From: Brevundimonas naejangsanensis
Lineage (GTDB): Bacteria; Pseudomonadota; Alphaproteobacteria; Caulobacterales; Caulobacteraceae
Length of the DNA stretch: 64,000 bases
Assembly: GCF_003627995.1 (NCBI RefSeq)
Contig: NZ_CP032707.1
Coordinates: 2,284,501-2,348,500, forward strand
Direction: 5' to 3'
Below are positions 41,949-54,290 of the stretch, piece by piece. The notes under the pieces were generated by a model, which saw only the letters and a list, made by a program, of their open reading frames with translations, did not search any database and was not told the origin of the DNA. The first letter of the stretch is position 1. Every line of letters starts with the position of its first letter. Both the position numbers and the translations under genes were made by a program.

Positions 41949-43021
41949 GACGCCCCGTCCTGCATATCATCAGGGCTTGGAGTATCAGCGACGTCGTCCC
42001 CGACGTCATCGTCGTCTAGGTCATCCTCGTCGTCCCATGGGCCGGGTGGGATCGGGAGACCGATGGCGTTGTAAAACGCCTTCCTCAACTCATCGATGTC
42101 CGGCACAGCCACGAAATAGAGAATGGATTTGGCTGGGTTGCCGCCAGCTTTCGTGATGACCTTGTTTGCATAGGTGCGATGGCCATCGAGGTCGGCGGCG
42201 TAGAGCTTATTGAAGTGGTGCTCGTGAATGTCGATCGCTTCGTCGTCGATCGTCAGCTGATCAGCGAAGTGCTTTGGTTCGGAGTGACAAATCACGCCGA
42301 CGTAACGCTCGCGCAGAGGCAGCGCGGTCGGGTTGTTCCAAATATCAAAATAATCGAGGGCAGCTTGCCGGGCGGGACCCTCGAGAGAGTCGAAATGCCC
42401 GAGATCGCCGACCAATTGATATTCGCGATTATACTGCTTCTTGTTCGCTGAAAACTCGGCAGCTGATTTGGCGTAGCGCAGCGCCCCGATACGGGCACTT
42501 GACGCCAGCTTCGCTTCCAAGAAATAGACCGTAAGTACGTTATTTTCGAACTTGGCATGGACGCCGTCCAAACCATGAACCGGCATATTGGTCGAAGTTT
42601 TGAGCGCCATTTTCGACGCCATCTGAGCCGCCGACAGGCGGGTCTGAGCGATGCAGTAAGCCAGCACCTCTCCGACTTCGCTTGCCCGGGACGGATGCTT
42701 GGCATTGAAGTCGACAAAGACGTCGCGCACGATCGCCATGGTGCGCGCAATCTTGGAAATGTCCGCCTTGATCTGCTCGTGAAGCTCTAGGCGCTTGCGA
42801 CGCGGTAGGGCGTAAAAAACGCACTGATCCGCAAGAATGCGCGCCAGATCGTCGATGAGCGGGACATCCTCGCGAAAGCGAGGGTGAAGCAACCCCGTGC
42901 GCGGCGTCAACGAACTGTCGTCGGTGTGGGACGCCGCGCACGCTAGTATGGCGTCCAGATCGCAGGGGTTCTTCAACGCTTCGATGGCGGCCGCAATATC
43001 TGCCGACGACGTTTCAGCCAC
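41945..43021 (-). CDS. hamA: Hachiman nuclease HamA (DUF1837)
   Basis: I place the start at GTG 43021, with AAAGGGA upstream; the frame stays open beyond but that part overlaps the right repeat. The 358-residue protein has the DUF1837 pattern EVGEVLAYCIAQTRL, then HGLDGVHAKFENNVLTVYFLEAKL (D-x-n-E-x-K nuclease-like motif) and NKKQYNREYQLVG. The C-terminus is highly acidic (DDEDDLDDDDVGDDVAD). HamA is the DNA-cutting effector of Hachiman, released by HamB. The pair is complete and in the standard order. Confidence 0.86.
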   Translation of the reverse strand: MAETSSADIAAAIEALKNPCDLDAILACAASHTDDSSLTPRTGLLHPRFREDVPLIDDLARILADQCVFYALPRRKRLELHEQIKADISKIARTMAIVRDVFVDFNAKHPSRASEVGEVLAYCIAQTRLSAAQMASKMALKTSTNMPVHGLDGVHAKFENNVLTVYFLEAKLASSARIGALRYAKSAAEFSANKKQYNREYQLVGDLGHFDSLEGPARQAALDYFDIWNNPTALPLRERYVGVICHSEPKHFADQLTIDDEAIDIHEHHFNKLYAADLDGHRTYANKVITKAGGNPAKSILYFVAVPDIDELRKAFYNAIGLPIPPGPWDDEDDLDDDDVGDDVADTPSPDDMQDGAS

Positions 43022-43138
43022 GGGGCCCGTCCCTTTAGGTTTCTCCGAATAGTATTCAGCGATCGTGATTCGGTGAAAATTGTTCTGCTTGCGCGTAGCC
43101 CTTGCTGCTGAAGTGAGGCGATAGATCCGCAAAATTCT

Positions 43139-43239
43139 GCGCGAGCATTTAGGGTCTGGGGGCTCTGCATTCGTCTCTCCACCCGTCGCCTGTAAGGCGA
43201 TGTTTCCAGTGGAGTTTTTGTGCGCAGTTCGAAGCTTGT
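43139..43239 (+). repeat. right 101-bp direct repeat, overlapping the recombinase start
   Basis: This is the second copy of the 38994-39094 repeat. Its last 20 bases are the first codons of the recombinase gene, and it contains the GTGGAG ribosome binding site of that gene. It therefore looks like a promoter/attachment segment belonging to the recombinase. Confidence 0.85.
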
Positions 43240-45112
43240 CGTTTCCCCGCCGGTTGGCGAACCCATTCAGAGAAGGAGAGGTCGCCCGCCGCTGCCTGTC
43301 GTCATCCATCCCGCTGCCTTGTGGGAGGTTCATGATGACCCCCGGGACTTCCACGCCGCGCTGGATCTCCAGATCCGCCGGCATGGGGAGAACTCTCATC
43401 GCCTGCACCGAGCCATCGTGTCGGCCGGCGGGCTGACGGACCGGACGACCCTCGCGGCCTGGCGGCGGGGGCTGAAGGTCCCGCAGACGCCCGCCAGCCT
43501 GAAGGTCCTCGATATTATCGAGCATCGCTATCGCCTTGAGCCCGGCTATCTTCGGTCGCGGTTGCAGCGACGACGCGCTCTCTCAGGACTTGTTCCCCCA
43601 GAGATTCAGTACGCTGAATCCCGACGTCTCGCCTGGCACCTGCCGGATGACTTCGATGAGCGATCAGCCGAAGAGCAGGAGGAAATCCTGACCTGGGTGC
43701 GCTCGACCATTCTGTCCGGCGGCACGGCCTATCATCGCTATCATTCGACCGTGTCGAAGCATCGGTTCGCGCTCCGCTTTGACGGAACCGGACCCGCCGA
43801 ACTGGCGGCCCCGGCGCACCTTCGGGCCGAGATGGACGCGCTCCTGCGGTTCAAGTCGGCGACTCTGACGGATATCGGCTATCAGCGCTCCGGCGTATGG
43901 GGAGCGGAAACAGCGGCACAGCGCGAGGAGCATCTGGCTCTGCTGTTCGGCGCCCTGGCCGCCCCGCCTGACGACGAAGTGAGCGGGTTGGGCGTGCCCC
44001 GACAGGACCTGACCTTTGCGCTGCTCGTTCTGCCTTCAGTCTGGGATTGGTACGTCCAGTGGCGCGAACGACGCCGGGGCTTCTTCACCGGCTGGGAGAG
44101 CGAGATGCTGCTGCTCGGCGCAGCCTTCTCGCGCAGCCAGACAGGGTGGCTCCGGCAGAGCCCGTGGCTGGCGGAGCGGATCCGACCCATTCCCGGCGTT
44201 GTCGGGCAGGCGGACATCGACCGGATCTGTGGGGATTGGTCCGGCGCCTGCGAGCGGGTGCATCGCCATGCCCTGGCCAGATCCAAGGAGATCGAGCGGG
44301 TCGCACGGGTTCACCGGGACCCCTTCGAGCCCATCCTGCCCATTCTCGAAGCCGCGAGCCCAGTCGGCGAATATCGCAAGATCACGGAGGAGATTCTGCG
44401 CCGCATGCCCGAAGAGAGGCGCTATCCACGGGCCGCCGCGGAGGCGGTCAGGTCCTTCCTGATGTTGCGGTTGGGTCTGCACCTCGGCGTCCGGCAGAAG
44501 AACCTGCGACAACTGCTGCTGCGTCCCCGGGGCAGTCCGCCGACGCCGGAGAGGGAACTGGAGGTCCGGCGGTGCGGCGAGCTGCGCTGGAGCGAGAGGG
44601 AAGGCGGCTGGGAGGTTTTCATTCCCTGCGTAGCCTTCAAGAACTCCGGCTCAGCCTACTTCTCCAAACGCCCGTTCCGGCTTCTGTTGCCAGACCTCGG
44701 CGGATTGTATCGGTGGATCGACGCCTATGTGGGGCGCCATCGACCGGCCTTGCTGAACGGCTCGCGCGATCCAGGCACCTTCTTCGTCAAGACTGTGAAG
44801 ACCTCGAGCCGCGACGCCGCCTACAATCAGCAAACCTTCTACAGCGCCTGGCGCCAGGTGATCCAGCGCTATGGGATCTACAACCCTTACACGGGGAGGG
44901 GGGCGATCCGGGGTCTGCTTCCCCACGGGCCGCACAATGTGAGGGATGTCCTGGCGACCCACGTGCTGAAGCTGACTGGTTCGTATGAGCAGGCCAGCTA
45001 CGCTATCCAGGACACGCCGGCCACGGTCGCCGACCACTACGGTCGCTTTCTCCCGCAGGACAAGGCGGCGCTGGCGGCCCAGGTCCTGAACCGGGTCTGG
45101 GAGGCGGCCTAG
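43220..45112 (+). CDS. large tyrosine-recombinase-like integrase (630 aa)
   Basis: The GTG at 43220 follows GTGGAGTTTTT. The C-terminal third has the tyrosine recombinase layout: Arg in LRLGLHLGVRQKNLRQLLLR, basic/Lys segment FKNSGSAYFSKRPF, H-x-x-R in HGPHNVRDVLATHVLKLTG and a candidate nucleophile Tyr in TVADHYGRFLPQDKAAL. The N-terminal 400 residues are unusual and include a recognisable DRTTLAAWRRGLKVPQTPASLKVLDIIEHRYRL helix-turn-helix-like part. Members of this size are typical of accessory islands. It probably moves the adjacent cassette or the whole element; the repeat overlap supports that. Confidence 0.75.
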   Translation: MRSSKLVVSPPVGEPIQRRRGRPPLPVVIHPAALWEVHDDPRDFHAALDLQIRRHGENSHRLHRAIVSAGGLTDRTTLAAWRRGLKVPQTPASLKVLDIIEHRYRLEPGYLRSRLQRRRALSGLVPPEIQYAESRRLAWHLPDDFDERSAEEQEEILTWVRSTILSGGTAYHRYHSTVSKHRFALRFDGTGPAELAAPAHLRAEMDALLRFKSATLTDIGYQRSGVWGAETAAQREEHLALLFGALAAPPDDEVSGLGVPRQDLTFALLVLPSVWDWYVQWRERRRGFFTGWESEMLLLGAAFSRSQTGWLRQSPWLAERIRPIPGVVGQADIDRICGDWSGACERVHRHALARSKEIERVARVHRDPFEPILPILEAASPVGEYRKITEEILRRMPEERRYPRAAAEAVRSFLMLRLGLHLGVRQKNLRQLLLRPRGSPPTPERELEVRRCGELRWSEREGGWEVFIPCVAFKNSGSAYFSKRPFRLLLPDLGGLYRWIDAYVGRHRPALLNGSRDPGTFFVKTVKTSSRDAAYNQQTFYSAWRQVIQRYGIYNPYTGRGAIRGLLPHGPHNVRDVLATHVLKLTGSYEQASYAIQDTPATVADHYGRFLPQDKAALAAQVLNRVWEAA

Positions 45113-45334
45113 ATGAGCGGAGGAAGCCGGACGCGGGCGACGTTTTCAAGGGCCAGCCTAAAAAGGGGAATGCTCGCCGTGGAGGAGGCCGGCCACACGG
45201 TTCATGCGGTTGAGTTTCCACCCGGTGGTGGCTTCACGTTGATACTTTCAGCCGGAACTGAACGGGCTGAGGTCAACGAATGGGATGTCGCTTTGGGGAT
45301 TACTGACACGAAAGGACGGCCTTTGCCTGGGTGA
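45113..45334 (+). CDS. small hypothetical protein (73 aa) after the recombinase
   Basis: The ATG follows the recombinase stop directly (TAGATG), so it is translationally coupled. The product has a mixed beta/alpha pattern with VHAVEFPPGGGFTLILSAGTE and VNEWDVALGI. It could be a recombination accessory factor or unrelated. No family is recognised. Confidence 0.55.
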   Translation: MSGGSRTRATFSRASLKRGMLAVEEAGHTVHAVEFPPGGGFTLILSAGTERAEVNEWDVALGITDTKGRPLPG

Positions 45335-45721
45335 GGCAAGGCCAGAGGTTCGCCTTCTGCCTTTCCCAGGCGCATAGGAAGGCCATGCCTGGCGCTGAGC
45401 TCGCGCCAGGCATGGTCTCAACTCTGGGCAGCATCAACAGGAAGGGGAGAGTGTTCCTCAGAGAGCCAATCTCGAGGTTCCCCGATGTTCCAGTTCGGCG
45501 AGGCGGGCGGCCCGAGTCAGAGCGCTCGCTTCGCGATGGCGTAGCTTGCGTTCGTGACCGCGGACCGCTTCGTTGGCGGCGGCCTGCGCAAGCGCCATTG
45601 GCGAGAACCTTCCTCGCCTACGAGAATGCGTTCATGGAGTTCAGAGCGGCGCTTTCTGTTCCCTTAAGGGCCGGCGCTCTCTCGGTTATGAAAAGGGCTG
45701 CGGCAAAGAACGAGAGCGGGT
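45335..45721. other. 387-nt gap without a supported gene
   Basis: The plus-strand frame across 45331-45771 starts at a GTG overlapping the previous stop but crosses a strong hairpin and has no known motif, so I do not call it. The gap contains the 45383-45415 hairpin and a shorter one at about 45319-45344. Confidence 0.4.
45383..45415. terminator. strong hairpin after the recombinase operon
   Basis: Arms of 13 bp (CCATGCCTGGCGC and its exact complement) flank a 7-nt loop. No T-run follows on the plus strand. It is probably a transcription end for the recombinase/73-residue protein pair. Confidence 0.55.
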
Positions 45722-45907
45722 TCAGCCGGTCGCCCAGCGCCAAAGACCGACAGAGATCAGCGCCAGGCTGACGATCGTCAGTCCGGCCGTGACCGGGATC
45801 AGGCCTGGGGCCCAGGGTGGGCGGGTGCGCAGCTTGGCCCAGGTGTCGAGGCACCAGCTGAGGCCGGCGGCGCCCAGCATGGCCTGAACCCACCAGGGCC
45901 AGATCAC
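45722..45907 (-). CDS. small membrane protein (61 aa), holin-like
   Basis: A GTG at 45907 overlaps the upstream stop (GTGA). The product has two membrane-compatible segments (WWVQAMLGAAGLSWCLDTW and IPVTAGLTIVSLALISVGLW). It is paired with the 43-residue membrane protein at 45904-46035. Size, two helices and the neighbouring endolysin remnant suggest a lysis (holin-type) pair, but this is inference. Confidence 0.45.
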   Translation of the reverse strand: MIWPWWVQAMLGAAGLSWCLDTWAKLRTRPPWAPGLIPVTAGLTIVSLALISVGLWRWATG

Positions 45908-46035
45908 GGAGCGCCGACCTCTACCATGACGGCCAGCAGCGCGAGGATCGCGGTCGCCAGCCCGATCAGCGCGTTTTCCAGCGTCAGCAGTCGTCGCCAC
46001 CATGCGCCTCGCCTGCGCCCCCACTTCTTCGACAT
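45904..46035 (-). CDS. small single-helix membrane protein (43 aa)
   Basis: The ATG at 46035 gives a basic N-terminus (MSKKWGRRRGAWWRRL) and one hydrophobic helix (ALIGLATAILALLAVMVEVGA). The next gene starts in its stop codon. Together they look like a small holin/spanin-like unit. Low complexity of such proteins limits confidence. Confidence 0.42.
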   Translation of the reverse strand: MSKKWGRRRGAWWRRLLTLENALIGLATAILALLAVMVEVGAP

Positions 46036-46164
46036 GAGCCCTCGCTTGGCTTGCCGCCCGGCAGGTGCGCCGGAGGAAGGGCGCAGCGGCAGGGCTTTCA
46101 AGAGTCGTTGTTATCCCAGCTCGCTAGAGAGGGCGAGTCCCCACAACCTGAACTGGAGATCGCG

Positions 46165-46320
46165 ATGAGCATCCGCATCGTCCATGAAAAGCTGACCGCC
46201 GCAGGATACGACCCGGGCGAGCCTGATGGCCGCTGGGGGCGCGGATACCGAGGCGGCGTCGGACAAGGCGCTGGTGCCGCGACGCCGGTGTACAGCTGTA
46301 GGGGCCTTGTTTTTAAGTAA
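46165..46320 (+). pseudogene. endolysin-like peptidoglycan-binding fragment, frameshifted
   Basis: The ATG at 46165 opens MSIRIVHEKLTAAGYDPGEPDGRWG, the start of a peptidoglycan-binding domain as found in phage-type muramidases (LxxxGYDPGxxDGxWG). The frame is then lost; the continuation ADTEAASDKAL is visible in another frame from about 46240. The catalytic part is missing. It is a decayed remnant beside the two small membrane proteins. Confidence 0.65.
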
Positions 46321-46890
46321 AGCGTCGCGTGGTATTATGTATCTCTTGACGCGCCTTGCAAAAGTCGATGGCAAACGGTGAGTTTGTCGTTGTCAATACG
46401 TCTCGAAAGATGTCTCGATAACGCGTTTTTTACATCAGCCCTTTTTCTAAGTGTTTTCAATATGCTCAAATTTTGTCGGTTTCCGGATCGGCAATGGCGG
46501 GCCAACAATGAAAAAACTACGCTAAAACAAATCAGTAAATTGGTTTTGTGTAATCGAGTGGGAGTGATCCTGGCCTTTCGGGAGATTTCGATATCGCTTG
46601 AGAAAGCGCCGATAAGTCACTGACGTAAAAGTGAATTCTGACGAGACCCTTCGAAGCCTTTCGGAGGGTCTCGCTTTTGTGATGCCGTCATTTCTGACGG
46701 CATCGCGGCGGTTGCCTTCGCGGACTCTGCTCCATGCCGTCGCGCCAGTGGCGAGGCGGATGGCAGCATTAATCAAGCTGCTGATTTTAAAGAGAAAAAC
46801 TCACTAAAATTCGCCCATTTCCGCCTGACGGCATTTATGGACAGGGACGGCCTCCGCTGATGACCGGGCAGGGCTGCCTGACGCCTCCGT
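46321..46890. other. AT-rich 570-nt gap without a supported gene
   Basis: GC content drops clearly against both flanks. No frame has a recognised protein, although short frames of about 80 codons exist on both strands. It contains the first copy of a dispersed repeat (46606-46712). It may mark the right boundary of the accessory region, because the genes to its right look chromosomal. Confidence 0.45.
46606..46712. repeat. dispersed intergenic repeat, copy 1, with hairpin
   Basis: About 107 bases align with 54184-54290. Two blocks are identical: a 22-base block starting GACCCTTCGAAGCC and a 16-base block TGTGATGCCGTCATTT. The first block sits in a hairpin GAGACCC...GGGTCTC. The rest is about 70% similar by eye with one indel. 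Confidence 0.7.
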
Positions 46891-47901
46891 TCAGGGTTCC
46901 AGCAAGGCCAGAAGGGCGAAGCTGGCCAGCCAATGCTCGCCCATATAGTCGCCCGTGACGTGGGTGAGGGCGGCGTCCAGGTGGGCCGCCGCCGCCCGGG
47001 CGCCGATCGCGCGGCGCGCGTCGCCGACGGGAAACGCCGCGATGATTTCGCGCCAGCACCAGCCTCGGCTCAGGTTCAAACCGTCGAGATGCGCGATCTT
47101 GCCGTCGGCGCGGTCGCTGACGCGGGCGGGCGTCAGCAGACTTGCGGGCCGTCCTTCGGACAGGGCGGGCAGGAAGGCGTCGAACCAGGCGGCGAAATCG
47201 TCGGGTGACAGCACGCGCCGCATCAGCACAGCCTCCATCAGAGCCGGCGACAGGAACTCGTCCTGCGATGGCTCCCACGCCTGACAATCGCGGTCCTCAG
47301 CGTGCCAGCGTCGGGCGGCGTCGCGGCACAGAGCGGCCAGGTCCGGGTCATGGACGTCGGCGTAGTCCAGCGTCAGCCGCAGGGCGAAGGCGGTGTTGTA
47401 GTGGGTCCCCGTCCGCACGGGATAGTCGGCCAGCGGCAGGAAGGCCTTGAACCTGTCGGCGAAGATCCCGGCCAACGGGCGAAGGATCTCAGCCCAGCGA
47501 CGGCCTTCGTCGGTGTCATGCCGCTCCACCTCCGCCGCCAGCATCAAGAGCCAGGCCCAGCCGTAAGGGCGCTCGAAGCCGCGCGCCTCGGGTCGCGCCA
47601 GATAGGCGGCCTCGCCCATGACCTTTTCGGCCGTGAACAGGTCGTCGGCCAGGACGCGGATCGCAGGCGCCTCAGCCATGCCGGGATGCAGGCGATAGAG
47701 GGTGAACAGGGTCCACCAACCGTGGACGCAGGAATGCCAGTCGAAACTGCCGAAGAAGATCGGGTGCATGTCGCGCGGCGTGCGCGCGTCCTGCGGCCCG
47801 GTCAGCACATGCATGATGTGGTTGGGATATTCCCGCGTCACATGGCCCAGCGCCGTGGCGGCGAAGCGGGAGGCGAGGGCGGCGTCGAGGGTCTGGGTCA
47901 T
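46891..47901 (-). CDS. DUF2891 family protein
   Basis: The 336-residue soluble protein has the DUF2891 pattern: REYPNHIMHVL, HPIFFGSFDWHSCVHGWWTLFTL, ERPYGWAWLLMLAAEV and YPVRTGTHYNTAFALRL, then AEDRDCQAWEPSQDEFLSP. It looks like an alpha/alpha-toroid of unknown activity. It is the last gene of the operon with DUF979, DUF969 and 5-oxoprolinase. The ATG start is supported by overlap distance (1 base after the DUF979 stop). Confidence 0.9.
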   Translation of the reverse strand: MTQTLDAALASRFAATALGHVTREYPNHIMHVLTGPQDARTPRDMHPIFFGSFDWHSCVHGWWTLFTLYRLHPGMAEAPAIRVLADDLFTAEKVMGEAAYLARPEARGFERPYGWAWLLMLAAEVERHDTDEGRRWAEILRPLAGIFADRFKAFLPLADYPVRTGTHYNTAFALRLTLDYADVHDPDLAALCRDAARRWHAEDRDCQAWEPSQDEFLSPALMEAVLMRRVLSPDDFAAWFDAFLPALSEGRPASLLTPARVSDRADGKIAHLDGLNLSRGWCWREIIAAFPVGDARRAIGARAAAAHLDAALTHVTGDYMGEHWLASFALLALLEP

Positions 47902-47902
47902 G

Positions 47903-48868
47903 TCAGAACCGGAAGGCGAGGAAGTACATCAGCAGCATATTGGCCAGGAGCATGATCGCCGCCGTCGGAATCTGGGCGCGGATGACCCCGTTCAAAGGCG
48001 AGTTGCGATCGGGCAGTTCCAGCAGGTTCGCCGGGACCACGTTGAAGTTGGCCGCCATGGGCGTCATCAGCGTCCCGCAGAAGCCGGCCAACATGCCGAT
48101 GGCGCAGACGATGGCCGGGTCGCCGCCGAACTGATGAACCACGATGGGCAGGCCGATGGCGGCGGTCATGACGGGGAAGGCGGCGAAGGCGTTGCCCATG
48201 ATGACGGTGAACAGCGCCATGCCCGCGCAATAGGCGAAAACCGCCATGAAGGCCGAGGTCATGGGGATGACCCGCGCGATCAGGTCGCCCACCACCTCGC
48301 CCACGTCGGCGGCCAGGAAGACCGCGCCCAGCGAGGCCAGCATCTGCGGCAGAAGCGCCGCCCAGCCGATGGAGTCCATCAGCCGTCGCCCTTCCTGGAC
48401 CGGCGCCATGACCGGCGGACGGAACCAGGCCATGGCGGCGACCAGGGCGATGACGCAGCCCAGCCCCAGGGAGATCAGGGTCGTCTGCACCGGTGAGATC
48501 AGCCAGGCGCCGGCGAGCGTATGCTTGGCCAGCAGGGTCCCGCCGACCGCGACCAGCGGAACCAGAAGCGCCGGCACGAACAGGGCGTTACGCCAGCGGG
48601 CGGCGCTCGCCTGGCGTTGGTCGGACGTGGTGGTGGCGGGCTTGCCGACGCCGAGCTTGCCCGTCGCGCCGATGACGACCAGGGCGATGACCAGTAGCCC
48701 GTTGCCGAAGCCGCCGAGCCAACTGCCGAACAGCATCGACAGGGCTATCAGCCCCCAGAACAGGGCGCTGCGGAACCGCGTCGGGTTTAGCGGATCGCGC
48801 AGGCTGAGGATGGAGAAGGCCGCGAACATCAACCCGGTCGCGACATAGGCGTGCTCGAGCGTGATCAT
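47903..48868 (-). CDS. DUF979 family membrane protein (transporter subunit)
   Basis: The 321-residue protein has about 9-10 hydrophobic helices. Family features are LEHAYVATGLMFAAFSILSLRD, FLAADVGEVVGDL and VPMTSAFMAVFAYCAGMALFTVIMGNAFAAFPVMTAAIGLP with GTLMTPMAANFN. DUF979 and DUF969 are always paired and are thought to form a two-subunit permease linked to pyroglutamate metabolism. It overlaps the DUF969 stop by 4 bases. The substrate (5-oxoproline) is an inference from the neighbours. Confidence 0.9.
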   Translation of the reverse strand: MITLEHAYVATGLMFAAFSILSLRDPLNPTRFRSALFWGLIALSMLFGSWLGGFGNGLLVIALVVIGATGKLGVGKPATTTSDQRQASAARWRNALFVPALLVPLVAVGGTLLAKHTLAGAWLISPVQTTLISLGLGCVIALVAAMAWFRPPVMAPVQEGRRLMDSIGWAALLPQMLASLGAVFLAADVGEVVGDLIARVIPMTSAFMAVFAYCAGMALFTVIMGNAFAAFPVMTAAIGLPIVVHQFGGDPAIVCAIGMLAGFCGTLMTPMAANFNVVPANLLELPDRNSPLNGVIRAQIPTAAIMLLANMLLMYFLAFRF

Positions 48869-49611
48869 CGGCCCATGCCCGCCTTCGGCTCAGTTTCGTC
48901 CGCGGCGTCAGGGACGGCCATGTCCTTTTTCACCTGCCGGTCGAACATCAACAGGCGCGCGCCGTGAACCAGGAAGGCGACCATGGCCGTGGGGATGGCC
49001 CACAGGGAGACGTGCAGCGCCTCGACGCGGATGCCCGCCTGCTCCAGAAAGCCGACGATCAGGACGATGGAGCCGATGGCTATGAAGATGTCCTCGCCGA
49101 AGAACAGGCCGACGTTGTCCGTGCCGGCCGCCATGCCGCGGATGCGGAAGCGGGCCTTGTCGGTCAGAGGGCCGAACTCGCTCTCGGCCGCGCCTTCGGC
49201 CATGGGGGCGATGAGGGGGCGCACCATCTGCGGATGGCCGCCAAGCGAGGTCAGACCCAGGGCCGAGGTCGACTGCCGCACCAGCAGGTAGATCAGCATC
49301 AGCCGCCCGGCCGTCGCCGCCTTGACCCTGGTCACCAGGTCGCGCGCCCGTTCCTGCAGGCCCGCCCTTTCCAGCAGGCCGATCACCGGCAGGACCAGCC
49401 AGGTGATGTGGAAGTAGCGGTTGTCGTTGAAGGCCTGGCCGAAGCGCGAAATCGTGTCGATCCCCGCCGTCATCAGGCCCCTGGCGTCGACGCCCGGCCC
49501 AACCGCCGCCAGCACCCCGGTGGCGATCGCCGCGACCAGGATGACGACCAGCGGATTGATCCGGGCGACGAAGCCCGCGACCACGATCAATATCCCCAGC
49601 AGCACCAGCAT
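48865..49611 (-). CDS. DUF969 family membrane protein (transporter subunit)
   Basis: The 248-residue protein has 5-6 membrane helices. Diagnostic parts are GVDARGLMTAGIDTISRFGQAFNDNRYFHITWLVLPVIGLLERAG, SALGLTSLGGHPQMVRPLIAPMAEGAAE and GTDNVGLFFGEDIFIAIGSI. It is the partner of DUF979 and lies 43 bases after the 5-oxoprolinase gene on the same strand, so one operon is likely. It likely carries 5-oxoproline or a related acid. Confidence 0.9.
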   Translation of the reverse strand: MLVLLGILIVVAGFVARINPLVVILVAAIATGVLAAVGPGVDARGLMTAGIDTISRFGQAFNDNRYFHITWLVLPVIGLLERAGLQERARDLVTRVKAATAGRLMLIYLLVRQSTSALGLTSLGGHPQMVRPLIAPMAEGAAESEFGPLTDKARFRIRGMAAGTDNVGLFFGEDIFIAIGSIVLIVGFLEQAGIRVEALHVSLWAIPTAMVAFLVHGARLLMFDRQVKKDMAVPDAADETEPKAGMGR

Positions 49612-49654
49612 GGTTCGTCCCTCCCTGGACGAATGTTTGCGCGGAATGGCCGTC

Positions 49655-53278
<3,624 letters not shown>

Positions 53279-53852
53279 CTTGCCCATCAATCTGTTCCGA
53301 AGCGAACGCGCCTGGGCGGCAGGCTCATCCATCGCCGGAGGGAGGATCGCGCAGATGTCCGCCGTTTTGGAGTCACGATTGTGCTCGCTGCGAGAATGCG
53401 GATTCGGACCGTCCAGGCCCTCGTGGCGATCTCCAGTTAAAACGATTTCAGGGCTGTTCACGACGTTGCAGATTCACGTGCACCCGAGGTCGAGGCGCGA
53501 CTAAGTCGCTGATTTTACGGCGCCTGGCGCTCTAGAGGGGACCGCAACCCCTCTCGGCGACGACGGTCGGTACGGCCGCGGTCGTTGTGGCAGCGCGGTT
53601 CAGAGCTGACCTGAGCCTCTATCTGCCAAATGTCGGGAGTGCGGCAGCCTGCACATGTCTGCTTCTGGGGCACAGTCGCCACATCGGCGATGAGCATAGC
53701 AAGCGTCGGGCTGCCGACCGCTTTCGTGCAGTCGGTCAGCAGCATCAGTTTGGGCTGTGAGGCCCCCTGATAGGCATTGATGCTGTCGGGGGACATATGG
53801 CCTAGCGTCAGGCTCTTAGCGGAGCGCTGTCACCCCCGCTCGCAAGCGTTGG
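53279..53852. other. 574-nt gap upstream of the 5-oxoprolinase gene
   Basis: This holds the promoter side of the 5-oxoprolinase operon. The open frames seen on both strands have no family motifs and I do not call them. The right part leads into transporter remnants. Confidence 0.4.
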
Positions 53853-54145
53853 GTTTTGATCGCCACGGTCCTGGGCTCCAGCCTGACCTTCATCGACGGA
53901 TCAGCGCAGGGCGTGGCCCTGCCGGCCATCCAGAGCGATCTCGGGGCCGGTCCGGCTGCGCCCGGACCCTGACGGCGACCTTCGAGGCCCAAGTGGGGCA
54001 GGTCCATGCCACCGGACGTCGCCCGATCGACGAGGTGACGGCGGATGTGCGCAGCCGGATCATTCTGGCCTTGTCGCCGCTGGCGTTCGGGCTGGGCGAG
54101 GGATCGGCCATGCAGAAGCCCCTGGCCATCGGGCGGGGTGATTGA
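53853..54145 (+). pseudogene. transporter remnants (MFS drug-transporter start joined to an efflux-pump-like tail)
   Basis: In one frame 53853-53951 reads VLIATVLGSSLTFIDGSAQ then GVALPAIQSDLGAG, the first helix and loop of EmrB/QacA-type MFS transporters. After a frame change, 53965-54145 reads ILALSPLAFGLGEGSAMQKPLAIGRG, similar to the LPLALGLGEGSEMQxPLAIA region of RND efflux pumps. Neither is intact. The two pieces together look like deletion scars of resistance genes. Assignment is by short motifs. Confidence 0.5.
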
Positions 54146-54183
54146 TCCTGACCTTTCAGTGTCTTGCGGCGTCACTGCCGAAG

Positions 54184-54290
54184 GCGTCGATAAGCGCCGG
54201 ATATGAAATGAATTGTGACGGGACCCTTCGAAGCCTTTCGGAGAGTCTCTTCATTTGTGATGCCGTCATTTCGGATGGTGTCGCGACGGA
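54184..54290. repeat. dispersed intergenic repeat, copy 2, with hairpin
   Basis: Second copy of the 46606-46712 repeat. It overlaps the last codons of the response regulator gene and lies just after the transporter remnants. The hairpin arms differ slightly (GGGACCC...AGAGTCTC). Confidence 0.7.

Noticed and set aside
45331..45771. Open frame of about 146 codons on the plus strand
   Set aside because: It crosses the strong 45383-45415 hairpin, has no known motif and is mostly overlap with the minus-strand small genes.
46378..46623. Plus-strand frame of 81 codons in the AT-rich gap
   Set aside because: No ribosome binding site or motif, and it runs into a non-coding repeat.
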